This document shows positions 46,437-56,023 of a stretch of 64,000 bases of DNA, one piece after another; position 1 is the stretch's first letter, and each line of letters starts with the position of its first letter. This DNA is from Vibrio tasmaniensis (GTDB lineage Bacteria > Pseudomonadota > Gammaproteobacteria > Enterobacterales > Vibrionaceae), in contig NZ_AP025511.1 of assembly GCF_024347635.1 (NCBI RefSeq), positions 62,001 to 126,000 of the forward strand. The letters run 5' to 3'. The position numbers and the translations under genes were made by a program. Under the pieces are notes generated by a model. That model had not been told where the DNA came from, made no database searches, and worked only from the letters and a program-made list of their open reading frames with translations.

Positions 46437-46985
46437 TTAAAAGAATTCAATCGAGTTACGGCCGCTTTTGTCGTCACGTTGTGGCTTAGGCGTATCCGCT
46501 TTCTTTTTCGGTTTGTTTTCTTTCTTCTTCTCTTTTTTCTCTTTCTTCGGTTCAGCCGTTGCGCTTAGCATTTCTGCTTTGCTTTTCTTAGGTTCTTTCT
46601 TCTTAGAATCCTTTTTAGACTGACCTTTCTTCGCCTTGTTATCTTTTTTAGGCGCTTCTTTCTTTTTCGGCTTGTCTGATTCTTCTTGTACTGGCTGATC
46701 ACACACCACTACATAGTACTCTTGGTTGAATTCAAAGAAGTCGCCATCGTACATTTTACGACGTTTACGAGTTTCTAATTCACCATTTACCGCAACATAA
46801 CCTTCAGAAATGATGTGTTTAGCCTCACCGCCACCACTCACTAGGTTAGCAATTTTAAACACCTTGTAGAGCTCGATTGGCTGTGATGAAACATCAATAC
46901 CAATTGCTTCAATTTCAATCTCTTCGCCTTCTTCGCCTAGCTCTTGGCCTTCGTAGTCAGCGTCTTCGTAATGTTCTTGGTCCAT
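46437..46985 (-). CDS. S4-domain RNA-binding protein with lysine-rich tail
   Basis: 182 aa. After an acidic start (EDADYEGQELGEEGEEIEIEAIGID) comes an S4 domain of the YbcJ/S4_2 kind: QPIELYKVFKIANLVSGGGEAKHIISEGYVAVNGELETRKRRKMYDGD (about 33-85). The remaining about 80 residues are almost entirely Lys, Glu, Pro and Ser, and end with RNSIEFF. The S4 domain binds structured RNA, probably rRNA; the tail likely adds non-specific nucleic-acid affinity. Single gene. The 110 bp between its stop and atpC hold only the shared terminator and some degenerate CAGTTTAGA repeats. Confidence 0.88.
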   Translation of the reverse strand: MDQEHYEDADYEGQELGEEGEEIEIEAIGIDVSSQPIELYKVFKIANLVSGGGEAKHIISEGYVAVNGELETRKRRKMYDGDFFEFNQEYYVVVCDQPVQEESDKPKKKEAPKKDNKAKKGQSKKDSKKKEPKKSKAEMLSATAEPKKEKKEKKKENKPKKKADTPKPQRDDKSGRNSIEFF

Positions 46986-47101
46986 GGTGACCTCTACCTA
47001 AATATGTACTTCTGAAATATTGGGCGCAGTGTAATCTTAAAACAACTAAATGACCATGTTGAATTCACCGAGCACTCGTTTGTTCTCGTTACGCACCCAC
47101 T

Positions 47102-48754
47102 TTACATCGCACCACCAACATTGGAAAGACTGACAAGTTGCTTGGTGTATTCATGCTGCGGATTGCCGAATAAAGTCTCAGTGTCGCCCTTCTCTATCAC
47201 CTCTCCGGCTTTCATGACTATGGTGTAATGACAGAGAGACTTCACCACGTTGAGGTCGTGACTGATAAACAAATAAGTTAGGCCATACTTTTCTTGTAAT
47301 GACTTCAGTAAGTCTAGGACTTGCGCTTGTACCGTTCTGTCGAGTGACGATGTCGGTTCATCGAGCAAGATAAACTCTGGCTTTAGAATCAAAGCTCGAG
47401 CAATTGCAATACGCTGCCTTTGACCTCCCGAAAACTCATTAGGGTAACGGTGACGAGTTTCTGGGTCTAAGTCGACCTCTTTCATTACGTCACAGATGCG
47501 TTGGTCGAGTTCACTGTCGTCCAATTGTTGATGAACTAACAAACCCTCACCAATCACTTGAGCCACTGACATTCTTGGGTTCAAGGCAGAGAATGGGTCT
47601 TGAAAGACCACTTGCATACGACTTCGAAACGGTAGCATCTGTTGGCGATTTAAGCCTTGAATTTGTTCATCTGCGTAAGTAATCGAGCCTTCACTTTGCA
47701 CCAACTTCAATATCGCCATACCGGTTGTTGATTTGCCAGAACCACTCTCACCTACCAAGCCGATAGAGTGCCCCTTCTTCAAGGTGAACTCCATGTCGGT
47801 GACGGCTTTAACATGTGAAATGGTGCGCTTGAATAAACCGCCGGTAATCGGAAACCAAACACGAAGTTGGTTTACATCAAGCAGAGGTTCACTTTCCGGT
47901 GATACGGGGACAGGCAAACCTTTTGGATCGGAATTGATGAGCTTTTGAGTGTAAGGATGAGATGGTGCGTTAAAGAGTGTTTTGCAGTTATTAACTTCTA
48001 CAAGGCGGCCGTCTTTCATTACCGCTACTCTGTCGGCAATTTTACGAACAATACTCAAGTCATGGGTAATAAAAAGCATCGCCATACCCAGCTCTTGTTG
48101 CAGGTCTTTCAACAAGTCCAAAATCTGCGCTTGTACCGATACATCTAATGCTGTCGTGGGTTCATCAGCAATAAGCAGCTCTGGCTCATTGATCAGTGCC
48201 ATCGCTATCATTACACGCTGACGCTCTCCACCAGACAGCTCATGCGGATAGGCTGAAATCTTTTGCTCTGGATAACGAATACCCACCTTTGAAAGCCACT
48301 CTATCGCCAAGGCTTGCGCTTTGTTAGTCCGCATACCTCGGTGAATCGCGAGGGTTTCAACCAGCTGCTTACCGACTCGATGAAGTGGATTCAGTGACAC
48401 CATCGGCTCTTGGAAGATCATACCAATGCGGCCACCACGAATCCCGCGTAATTGCCTTTCAGAGCAACTCAGGATGTCGGTACCAGAGAAATTAATCTTA
48501 CCGTTTAAGTAGTGCGATGAGCCTTTAGGCAGCAACTTCAACACGGAGTTGGCTGTAACCGATTTACCGGAACCACTCTCGCCCACCAACGCGAGTGTCT
48601 CACCTTTGTATATTTCTAAAGAGACATCTTGCGTCACTTGTTCTATCGAATCTTTTCGCCCGAAACCGACAGACAATTTATCTATGGTCAGAACTGGAGA
48701 TGCATTAGCAGCCTCTGCTGTTAACCCTGAAGTAGGAACTGTATTTGAAGTCAT
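47102..48754 (-). CDS. yejF: YejF-like ABC transporter ATPase (two fused nucleotide-binding domains)
   Basis: 550 aa. First domain: Walker A GESGSGKSVTAN, signature LSGGERQRVMIAMAL, Walker B LLIADEPTTALD. Second domain: GESGSGKSTTGMA, FSGGQRQRIAIARAL, ILLDEPTSSLD. The double-ATPase layout plus the downstream order yejA-B-E-F identifies the oligopeptide/microcin-C-type importer. All ATPase motifs are intact. Last gene of the leftward operon. Confidence 0.95.
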   Translation of the reverse strand: MTSNTVPTSGLTAEAANASPVLTIDKLSVGFGRKDSIEQVTQDVSLEIYKGETLALVGESGSGKSVTANSVLKLLPKGSSHYLNGKINFSGTDILSCSERQLRGIRGGRIGMIFQEPMVSLNPLHRVGKQLVETLAIHRGMRTNKAQALAIEWLSKVGIRYPEQKISAYPHELSGGERQRVMIAMALINEPELLIADEPTTALDVSVQAQILDLLKDLQQELGMAMLFITHDLSIVRKIADRVAVMKDGRLVEVNNCKTLFNAPSHPYTQKLINSDPKGLPVPVSPESEPLLDVNQLRVWFPITGGLFKRTISHVKAVTDMEFTLKKGHSIGLVGESGSGKSTTGMAILKLVQSEGSITYADEQIQGLNRQQMLPFRSRMQVVFQDPFSALNPRMSVAQVIGEGLLVHQQLDDSELDQRICDVMKEVDLDPETRHRYPNEFSGGQRQRIAIARALILKPEFILLDEPTSSLDRTVQAQVLDLLKSLQEKYGLTYLFISHDLNVVKSLCHYTIVMKAGEVIEKGDTETLFGNPQHEYTKQLVSLSNVGGAM

Positions 48755-48763
48755 AACTTATCC

Positions 48764-49786
48764 TTACTTCTGTTGATGTGGGTCGAAGGCATCACGCACT
48801 GCTTCACCAACGAAGACGAGTAACGTAAGCATCAGAGAAAGTACGACGAAAGCAGAGATACCAAGCCAAGGCGCTTGCAAGTTAGCTTTACCTTGCGCCA
48901 ATAGCTCACCTAATGAAGGCGAGCCCGCAGGTAAACCAAAGCCCAAGAAATCTAACGACGTTAATGTGGTGACCGAGCCTGAAAGGATAAACGGCATCAT
49001 GGTTAACGATGCGACCATCGCGTTAGGTAGCATGTGACGAAGCATAATGCGTTTATCATCAACACCCATGGCTTGCGCGGCTCTTACATAATCAAAATTT
49101 CGACAGCGTAAGAACTCTGCTCTCACAATACCAACAAGGCTCATCCAACTAAACAGAACCATAATCCCGAGCAACCACCAGAAGTTCGGCTCGATAAAAC
49201 TGGAAAGGATAATCAGCAAGAATAGAGTCGGCATGCCAGACCAGACTTCAATGAAACGTTGTCCGAATAGATCAACCCAACCACCGTAGTAACCTTGGGT
49301 CGCCCCAACGACGACACCGACCACACTCGATACTATCGTCAGAATAAAACCAAACAGAACCGAAATACGGAACCCATAAATGATGCGGGCTAACACATCT
49401 CGCCCTTTATCATCGGTTCCTAGCCAATTCACTGAGTCGGGCTCCGAAGGCACCGCGCCCGAAATATCGAAGTTTATCGTATCGTAGCTAAACGGAATGA
49501 TTGGCCACACGATGTAACCGCTGTCTTCAATGAGTTCGATAACATAAGGATCTTTGTAGTCGGCTTCGGTTTCAAACTCGCCGCCAAACTCCGTCTCAGC
49601 ATACTCATTGATAACAGGCACAAACCACTGATTATCATAAGAAACCAAGAGTGGCTTGTCGTTGGCAATGATCTCAGCGAACAGGCTCACGCCAAACAAG
49701 ATGGTAAATATCCAAAGGGAGATAAAACCACGCTTATTTGCTTTAAAACGTAACCAACGAGCTTCAGCTAAAGGGTTGTTAAACAT
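48764..49786 (-). CDS. yejE: YejE-like ABC transporter permease
   Basis: 340 aa. N-terminal helix (KRGFISLWIFTILFGVSLFAEII), then a large periplasmic loop (about 40-125), then the permease core with the EAA-type loop AAQAMGVDDKRIMLRHMLPN. The long loop after the first helix is typical of YejE. 9 nt before yejF. Confidence 0.94.
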   Translation of the reverse strand: MFNNPLAEARWLRFKANKRGFISLWIFTILFGVSLFAEIIANDKPLLVSYDNQWFVPVINEYAETEFGGEFETEADYKDPYVIELIEDSGYIVWPIIPFSYDTINFDISGAVPSEPDSVNWLGTDDKGRDVLARIIYGFRISVLFGFILTIVSSVVGVVVGATQGYYGGWVDLFGQRFIEVWSGMPTLFLLIILSSFIEPNFWWLLGIMVLFSWMSLVGIVRAEFLRCRNFDYVRAAQAMGVDDKRIMLRHMLPNAMVASLTMMPFILSGSVTTLTSLDFLGFGLPAGSPSLGELLAQGKANLQAPWLGISAFVVLSLMLTLLVFVGEAVRDAFDPHQQK

Positions 49787-49817
49787 TTATTATCAATACC
49801 TTTTTATTCGTTCGCCA

Positions 49818-50906
49818 TTAACGCGCTTCAAAATCAATTCGAGGATCAACCCAGGTATACGTCAGGTCGGAGATAATGCTCAGCACCAAGCCAAGCAAGG
49901 TCATGATATAGAGAGAGCTGAACACCACGGGATAATCTCGTTGAATGGTCGATTCAAAGCCGAGCAGGCCGATGCCTTCGAGTGAAAACATCACTTCAAT
50001 CAACATAGATCCCGTAAAGAAAATACTAATAAATGCGCTTGGGAAACCCGCAATAATAATCAACATGGCATTACGGAAAACGTGCTTGTAGAGAATACTG
50101 CTCTCGTCCAAGCCTTTTGCTCGCGCCGTGACCACATATTGCTTATTGATTTCATCAAGGAAGGAGTTTTTGGTCAGCATGCTGAGTGTGGCGAAACCGC
50201 CGATGACCATAGCAAAAATAGGCAACGCTAAGTGCCAGAAGTAATCGCCAATTTGCTGATACCAATTGAGCTGGTCGAAGTTACTCGACACTAACCCACG
50301 CAATGGGAACCAACTGAAGTAGTTACCACTCGCGAACAAAATAATCAGGATAATCGCAAACAAGAAGCCCGGAACGGCATAACCGACAATCACCACCGCA
50401 CTCGACCAAATATCAAACCGAGAACCGTGGTGTATCGCCTTCATGATACCTAGGGGTATCGAAATCACATAGATGATTAACGTGCTCCACAACCCCAAAG
50501 AAATGGAAACAGGTAAACGCTCGATGATTAAATCAATCACGTTACCGCCCTTAAAAAGGCTTTCACCAAAGTTAAAGGTCGCGTAATTTTTCAACATATC
50601 GAAGTAGCGAACGTGAATCGGCTTATCAAAACCAAATTGCTTTTTGATCTCTTCAACCACTTCAGGTTCAAGCCCACGAGAGCCTTTATAGCCACTGGCA
50701 GATGCTTGGTCACTTTCGCTTAAATCAACTTCTTGTCCACCACCAGAAAAGCGCTCCATGATGCCAGAGTTGTGCCCTTCTAATTGGGCAACGGCTTGCT
50801 CTACCGGGCCTCCGGGCGCAATCTGAATAATGAAAAAGTTGATGGTGATGATCGCCCACAGCGTGGGGATCACCAACAGTAAACGCCGAAATATATACGC
50901 GGCCAT
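49818..50906 (-). CDS. yejB: YejB-like ABC transporter permease
   Basis: 362 aa. Begins [36 protein letters not shown], the standard OppB/DppB/YejB start, with a periplasmic loop (about 40-100) and the EAA loop [23 protein letters not shown]. Forms the membrane channel with YejE. 12 nt after yejA. Confidence 0.94.
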   Translation of the reverse strand: MAAYIFRRLLLVIPTLWAIITINFFIIQIAPGGPVEQAVAQLEGHNSGIMERFSGGGQEVDLSESDQASASGYKGSRGLEPEVVEEIKKQFGFDKPIHVRYFDMLKNYATFNFGESLFKGGNVIDLIIERLPVSISLGLWSTLIIYVISIPLGIMKAIHHGSRFDIWSSAVVIVGYAVPGFLFAIILIILFASGNYFSWFPLRGLVSSNFDQLNWYQQIGDYFWHLALPIFAMVIGGFATLSMLTKNSFLDEINKQYVVTARAKGLDESSILYKHVFRNAMLIIIAGFPSAFISIFFTGSMLIEVMFSLEGIGLLGFESTIQRDYPVVFSSLYIMTLLGLVLSIISDLTYTWVDPRIDFEAR

Positions 50907-50918
50907 GCTAACTAACTC

Positions 50919-52814
50919 CTAGCGACGTTTTTCAGGAAGCAAAGCCGCCTTCTCTTCTGAAATCCACCATGTATCGATACCTAAATCGTATTTAGGTAAT
51001 ACATCTGGACGCTCAAACTTGTCCCACATTGCAACGCGATATTCACCAACGTGCCATTGAGGGATGTTGTAGAAATTCCACTGCAATACACGGTCAAGTG
51101 AACGACCTAGTGTAAGAAGCTTTTCAGGATGCTGTTGGTTACGCGCAATTTCTTCTGTTAACGCGTCAACCACCGGATCCATTACACCTGCAGTATTGTA
51201 TGTAGAATCAATGTAGTTAGAGTTCCAAACAATCATTAAGTTCGGGCTAGGATAAGGGTTTGCGGAAAATGAAGACGACACCATGTCGAAATCGCGATCA
51301 CGAAGACGCTTGATGTACTGAGTGGTATCGATGGTACGGATCTTCATTTCGATACCCATACGCTTGAGGTTCTTTTGAACAGGCGTTGCGATACGTTCCG
51401 TGGTTGGGCTGTAAATCAACAACTCAAACGACATCGGCTTGCCGGTCTTTTCGTTGGTCATTACTTTGTCTTTCAGTACCCAACCCGCTTCTTTCAGCAG
51501 TTTGAAAGCGGTACGCATTTGGCTACGAATACGGCCGCTGCCATCGGTGACTGAAGGTTGGAATTCTTCGGTAAACACTCTCGGTGGAATTTGATCTTTG
51601 TATTGAGACAGCAACTCAACTTCAGCTTCGCTTGGCAAGCCTTTCGCTTCATAGTCGGTGTTTTGAAAGTAGCTACGAGTACGTTTGTACTGACCATAAA
51701 ACATGTTCTTGTTCATCCACTCAAAGTCCATCGCGTAGGTTAACGCTTCTCGAACTTTAGGATCAGAGAACACTGGAGATTGAATATTGAAGACAAAACC
51801 TTGAGTCGTCTCTGGCTTCTCATGGTTGATCTCTTCTTTAATGATGTAGCCTTTGTCGAAGTTCGCTCCAGTATAAGAGTTGGCCCAGAACTTAGCCGAG
51901 TTTTCGGTTCGAAGATCAAACTCCCCTGCTTTGAAGGCTTCCAACATTACGGTGTCATCGCGATAGTAATCGTACTGCACTTGCTTGAAGTTATTACGAC
52001 CAACGTTAACGGGTAGATCCGCAGCCCAGTAATTTTCATCTAAACCGTATGTAACGCTTTGACCAGATTTGTAGCTAATGATCTTATAAGGACCACTGCC
52101 TACTGGTGGTTCACTTAAAGGTTCCGACAGCTTTCTGTCTTTCCAGAAATGTTTCGGCAATACACGAGTGCTTTGGGCAAAGCTAAACAGCTTCTCGCGA
52201 TTTGGCTTGTTCATCTCAATACGAACAACCGAATCAGAAACAGCCGTTACAGACTCGATTTCTTTGTAATACACGCGATATTGAGGCACACCTTCTTTCG
52301 AAAACTTGTCAAAGGTGAAGGCGACATCGTGAGCGGTGATAGGTTTACCATCTTGGAATTTAGCATTTGGGTTGATGTCGATTTCCATCCAAGTGAAATC
52401 ACTGGCGTAGCGAACCTTTGAAGCGATCAATGGATAGTACGCATCAATCTCGTCACTCGGAGAAAACATCAAGGTATCGTAAATCTCACCCGTATAGCTG
52501 GCAGCAACGCCGCGAGAACCGAATCGATTAAAGCTATCGTAGGTACCAATGCGGCCATAAGTCACTTTGCCCTGCTTTGGCGCATCAGGATTAACGTAAT
52601 CGAAGTGAGTGAAGTCGACAGGATATTTTGCTTCACCAAAACCGACCAGTTGCGTGGTTTCAATAACGGTGACGGCTGGAGTAGATTCGGTATCAGAAGC
52701 GTGTGTAACGGAGGGATATAGAGCAATTAGCGGCAGCATGACTGCACATGACTTCAAATTAGACCTGAAAAATTGAGTGCGCTGTGAGGCTTTGCTTCGG
52801 AAATCTGTTCCCAT
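50919..52814 (-). CDS. yejA: YejA-like periplasmic peptide-binding protein
   Basis: 631 aa. Signal peptide after a basic N-terminus (hydrophobic about 20-38), then family-5 extracellular solute-binding domain: HFDYVNPDAPKQGKVTYGRIGTYDSFNRF, FKAGEFDLRTENSAKFWANSY, FVFNIQSPVFSDPKVREALTYA. Delivers peptides to YejBEF. Starts with ATG after AAGGGAGAGTCAA; the first gene of yejABEF. Confidence 0.95.
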   Translation of the reverse strand: MGTDFRSKASQRTQFFRSNLKSCAVMLPLIALYPSVTHASDTESTPAVTVIETTQLVGFGEAKYPVDFTHFDYVNPDAPKQGKVTYGRIGTYDSFNRFGSRGVAASYTGEIYDTLMFSPSDEIDAYYPLIASKVRYASDFTWMEIDINPNAKFQDGKPITAHDVAFTFDKFSKEGVPQYRVYYKEIESVTAVSDSVVRIEMNKPNREKLFSFAQSTRVLPKHFWKDRKLSEPLSEPPVGSGPYKIISYKSGQSVTYGLDENYWAADLPVNVGRNNFKQVQYDYYRDDTVMLEAFKAGEFDLRTENSAKFWANSYTGANFDKGYIIKEEINHEKPETTQGFVFNIQSPVFSDPKVREALTYAMDFEWMNKNMFYGQYKRTRSYFQNTDYEAKGLPSEAEVELLSQYKDQIPPRVFTEEFQPSVTDGSGRIRSQMRTAFKLLKEAGWVLKDKVMTNEKTGKPMSFELLIYSPTTERIATPVQKNLKRMGIEMKIRTIDTTQYIKRLRDRDFDMVSSSFSANPYPSPNLMIVWNSNYIDSTYNTAGVMDPVVDALTEEIARNQQHPEKLLTLGRSLDRVLQWNFYNIPQWHVGEYRVAMWDKFERPDVLPKYDLGIDTWWISEEKAALLPEKRR

Positions 52815-53177
52815 TTGACTCTCCCTTCAAATGTTATGAATTCTATATTCAAGTTGATTAATCGGCTTTGAATGCATGCCGTTAAAACAAGTATAGGTTC
52901 AAATCTAACATCATGTAATAACTAATAAAACCATCAGCACTCCATCTCTGACGGTTTATTTACAAATTACTCGTCACCGCTCGAAACTATTGGATGCAGT
53001 TAGCGCTGATCGCTTTGATTCCTTTAATTAGCTTAGTGGCGTTGGAAAGTACAGGGTAAGGCAGAGGCACGGAGATTACTCTAGCGGGAATGACATAAGC
53101 CTCCACGGTTTTGATTCGCTTTGAAAGTGAAATTTAGGTTCTAAATAATCAACAAACTATACTTTACTGGAGTATCC
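52815..53177. other. Intergenic region ahead of the EEP-family gene
   Basis: About 360 bp. There is an imperfect hairpin (AATAAAACCATCAG ... CTGACGGTTTATT) around 52918-52956. A short frame at 52994-53059 could encode MQLALIALIPLISLVALES plus two residues, a hydrophobic peptide, but it lacks a clear ribosome-binding site and may be the remnant of a membrane gene. Ends with CTGGAGTATCC, the binding site of the next gene. Confidence 0.45.
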
Positions 53178-54251
53178 TTGCTGCTTAGGTCTAAATGGAA
53201 TGACACTTTGAACAAACCAAACCACATAACATTCGCAACGTTCAACCTTCTGAACTATCTCGAACCACCGAATGCGTATTATGATTTTGAGAACATCTAC
53301 AGCTTCGAAGAGTGGCAGAAGAAGCAACATTGGATGGCTGAAACGATTCGTTCATTAGATTGTGATGTGATTGGCTTTCAAGAGATATTTAGCCCACAGT
53401 CTTTAGATCAATTGATGAACAAGCTAGGTTATCCATACTTTGCTGTGGTCGATAGCTCACACGTTGAAGATGATTACCTATACACATCACCTGTCGTTGG
53501 TATCGCATCCCGCTACCCAATTGAAAATGTGCAGCCTGTTACGCCAGATTCAAAGTTGCTTTCGGCCTTCAATCTTAGTGACAACTTTTCCTTCAACCGA
53601 ACACCTGTTCACGCAACGATTACGTTACCCCATTTAGGTTCGACCGACTGTTATGTGGTGCACTTCAAATCACAACGCCCGACAGAACCAAAAGAAAAAT
53701 CTGTCGATGCGGACTATGCTCAGCAAGGCGAAAAGCCACAAAGTGACACGCTCACTCGCTTCCACCAAGAACAACTTGGGTCTTGGCTATCGAGTGTGCA
53801 GCGCGGCCTGGAAGCTCAGATACTGCATCAATACATCACCAATCAACGTTACCAAACCGATCAGCCTGTTGTGTTAATGGGTGACTTTAATAAGCCACTG
53901 TTTCACGATGAGTTCAAAGGACTATTGAGCTATTCGTTGAACCGAGATGAAGCGAGTAGACATTGGTTATCGCACTTCCGCTTAAAAGACAGTTGGGATC
54001 TCTATCATCAATTGCATGAAGAAGATTTGCTCGAACGACGCAAACCAACGCACTACTACGGGGCTTCTGGGTCTGTACTGGACTACATTTTGATGTCGAA
54101 CGAATTTGACTGTCAGAACTCTTCAAGTTTAATGGAAATCTCTCGCTACACAGTGCTCGACCATCACCTCATCAATCCCAGCTTTGAACACGACCAATTC
54201 AGTACTGACCATGCCATCGTCGCTGTCACGGCTAATATTCGTGAAGCCTAG
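53178..54251 (+). CDS. Endonuclease/exonuclease/phosphatase (EEP) family protein
   Basis: 357 aa, TTG start with GGAG at proper spacing. EEP fold: ITFATFNLLNYLEPP (N of metal site), DCDVIGFQEIF (catalytic Glu), CYVVHFKSQRP, QPVVLMGDFNKPL (GDFN), and FSTDHAIVAVTANI (catalytic His at the end). All catalytic residues are intact. No signal peptide, so a cytoplasmic metal-dependent phosphodiesterase or phosphatase; substrate unknown. Monocistronic. Confidence 0.9.
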   Translation: MLLRSKWNDTLNKPNHITFATFNLLNYLEPPNAYYDFENIYSFEEWQKKQHWMAETIRSLDCDVIGFQEIFSPQSLDQLMNKLGYPYFAVVDSSHVEDDYLYTSPVVGIASRYPIENVQPVTPDSKLLSAFNLSDNFSFNRTPVHATITLPHLGSTDCYVVHFKSQRPTEPKEKSVDADYAQQGEKPQSDTLTRFHQEQLGSWLSSVQRGLEAQILHQYITNQRYQTDQPVVLMGDFNKPLFHDEFKGLLSYSLNRDEASRHWLSHFRLKDSWDLYHQLHEEDLLERRKPTHYYGASGSVLDYILMSNEFDCQNSSSLMEISRYTVLDHHLINPSFEHDQFSTDHAIVAVTANIREA

Positions 54252-54299
54252 CTATTCGATTACATCTTCAATCGAGAGTTACCTGAGTTGAACATGAAA

Positions 54300-54326
54300 A
54301 AAGCCGCAATCAAAAGCTGCGGCTTT
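54300..54326. terminator. Terminator between the EEP gene and the outer-membrane protein gene
   Basis: AAAGCCGCA / TGCGGCTTT stem with a 9-nt loop; the T-run is stronger on the minus strand, so it serves the leftward gene best. Confidence 0.72.
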
Positions 54327-54401
54327 CCAATCTAACCAAACGGGTTGAGTCAACCGACGCCCCATTTAGAAATCGATTTACCGTTTAGCAAAGTGTGAAA
54401 C

Positions 54402-55037
54402 TTAGAATGTGTACATTGCGCCAAGATAGAATGAAGCCAATACGATATCTTTCTCTACCTTCTTGCGGTTCCAAGAGCTGCCCTCGTCAACTTCTACTGT
54501 AAATGCATCGGCTTCATAACCAAGTCTCAGGCTTAACTCAGAAAGCTTTTCTGGGGTGTATTCAACGCCAAAACCAACTCGTACACCTGCACCTGAGTCA
54601 ACGAAATCAGAACTTGAAGGACGTGAACCGTCTGAATACTTCATATCGAGATCGATTGAAGATAAGCCAATTGTACCAAATGGGCGAACGCCATTATCAA
54701 ACGTATAACCAAGATTTGCAGCAATCGAAAAGACTTGAGGAGTCCATGTAAAACCAGCGTTGCTTCTTAAAGGATATTTAGCAACCACATCACCATAATC
54801 CGTGTACTGAAGCTCAAGTGATACAATACGGTTAAACTTATAGCCAGCAATGATTCGGTAAGCATTGTCTTCTGCTTCAAACGTCACTGGCTCTTTAATT
54901 GATGAAAATAGTCCACCATCATCCACGCCAGAAGTACCAATGGCACCACCTAGATACAAACCACTGTCCGCTGCCATTACATTGTTTGCTGCAAATGCTG
55001 ACATCATTGCGATGCTTAGAATTAATTTATTGTTCAT
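54402..55037 (-). CDS. Outer-membrane beta-barrel protein (porin-like, OmpA/OmpW-type)
   Basis: 211 aa. Signal peptide cleaved after NNVMA, then LYLGGAIGTSGVDDGG and alternating amphipathic strands (YRIIAGYKFNRIVSLELQYTDYG; FSIAANLGYTFDNGVRPFGTIGLSSI), ending in a terminal aromatic MYTF, the Bam recognition signature. About eight strands are expected. Function (adhesion, transport or stress) is not predictable. Transcribed away from a stand-alone winged-helix gene that may regulate it. Confidence 0.87.
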   Translation of the reverse strand: MNNKLILSIAMMSAFAANNVMAADSGLYLGGAIGTSGVDDGGLFSSIKEPVTFEAEDNAYRIIAGYKFNRIVSLELQYTDYGDVVAKYPLRSNAGFTWTPQVFSIAANLGYTFDNGVRPFGTIGLSSIDLDMKYSDGSRPSSSDFVDSGAGVRVGFGVEYTPEKLSELSLRLGYEADAFTVEVDEGSSWNRKKVEKDIVLASFYLGAMYTF

Positions 55038-55428
55038 TACTGCTTGACCTTACTTAGTGCAAATCAAGATTGTTACGCCTTCCTGTGCTGCACAATCTTG
55101 TTAGAGTTACCCGACACCCCGTCGAATTCGAATGCAGGATAAGCTCACAGAAAACAAAAAAATAAATAAAAATATAATTACTTTGTAACCTCAGCCAACA
55201 GAATCAGTTAAAACAAAATAAACCACTGAATAAAAAAGAAATAAAAAACATCTCACATTTGCTCGAGCAATCAATTCCCTTTCAAATTATCCGGTTTTTA
55301 TGTTTTTTCACCTGGCACTTACGCAAGCTTACTTTCAAGAGTGACGTGATTTAGCATAATTCGAACGCTTTAGTAGCTTACGACTTAACTCAATCTCCAC
55401 CATTCAGAATAAGACGAATAGAAACACG
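55038..55428. other. Divergent control region between the outer-membrane and winged-helix genes
   Basis: About 390 bp, strongly AT-rich (about 55140-55270), likely containing both promoters. No inverted repeats of note. Confidence 0.5.
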
Positions 55429-55743
55429 ATGAACCACACAATAGAGCTCAACGGCTTAATCATTGATACTGACTCTCGAACGATTACTAATAGACAGGGA
55501 AATAAAATTACTTTACGCCCTCATCTGCTTTCAGTGCTCTGTTTACTAGCAGAAAATCTTGGGGATCCCGTTTCTAGGGAAGATATTATTGATGTGTGCT
55601 GGGAAGGGGAACTCACCTCTCCTCACATACTTGCTAACGTCATCTATAATCTGCGTAATGTTTTTACGCGCTTAAGAACACCAGACATTCAGATAACCAC
55701 AATCACCAAGTTTGGCTACATTTTGTCGGTTGACCCCACTTAA
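55429..55743 (+). CDS. Stand-alone winged-helix (OmpR/ToxR-type) DNA-binding protein
   Basis: 104 aa, corresponding to one Trans_reg_C domain and nothing else: IELNGLIIDTDSRTITNRQGNKITLRPHLLSVLCLLAENLGDPVSREDIIDVCW, then ILANVIYNLRNVFTRL and ITTITKFGYIL. There is no receiver domain and no transmembrane segment, so it is a ToxR/CadC-like domain without sensor. Divergent from the outer-membrane beta-barrel gene at 54402, so it may control it. Weak ribosome-binding site. Confidence 0.83.
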   Translation: MNHTIELNGLIIDTDSRTITNRQGNKITLRPHLLSVLCLLAENLGDPVSREDIIDVCWEGELTSPHILANVIYNLRNVFTRLRTPDIQITTITKFGYILSVDPT

Positions 55744-55871
55744 TTAAATTTAAGCGACACTACATTGTGTCAAAACTGTATGAGCAACAAGCCGTAGCGC
55801 ACTCTTTATATCTCCATTGTGAACGTATTTATGCAATCAATGGCGTTGATTAAGATCACTAAAAAACGCCC

Positions 55872-55889
55872 CATCGAAACGTTTCGATG
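55872..55889. promoter_or_regulatory. RbsR operator 1 (perfect LacI-family palindrome)
   Basis: CATCGAAACGTTTCGATG, an 18-bp perfect palindrome with the central CG typical of LacI/RbsR sites. 152 nt before the rbsD start. RbsR is encoded at the end of the operon. Confidence 0.85.
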
Positions 55890-55950
55890 ATCATCATCAC
55901 ACTCTAAAACAATCAAACGTGCAAATGATGAATCAAACACTATTATCACT

Positions 55951-55966
55951 ATCGAAACGTTTCGAT
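55951..55966. promoter_or_regulatory. RbsR operator 2 (perfect LacI-family palindrome)
   Basis: ATCGAAACGTTTCGAT, same core as operator 1, centre 78 bp downstream of the first. Two sites at this spacing would allow looping. A third copy is not seen. Confidence 0.85.
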
Positions 55967-56023
55967 GGTTTTTTCTTGAGTTGTTCTCAACCCATTAAAC
56001 GTTATTTTTCGATAGGTCGTGAT

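Noticed and set aside
46401..46440. Degenerate CAGTTTAGA-type repeats between atpC and the S4 gene
   Set aside because: Only three weak copies with poor conservation; likely simple sequence drift.
55841..55860. FNR- or CRP-like site before the rbs operon
   Set aside because: TTGATTAAGATCAC deviates from the FNR consensus and a TGTGA-like stretch at about 55818 has only one good half-site; too weak to list as a feature.
55919..56023. Upstream extension of the rbsD frame
   Set aside because: It runs across the second RbsR operator and precedes the conserved [11 protein letters not shown] start.
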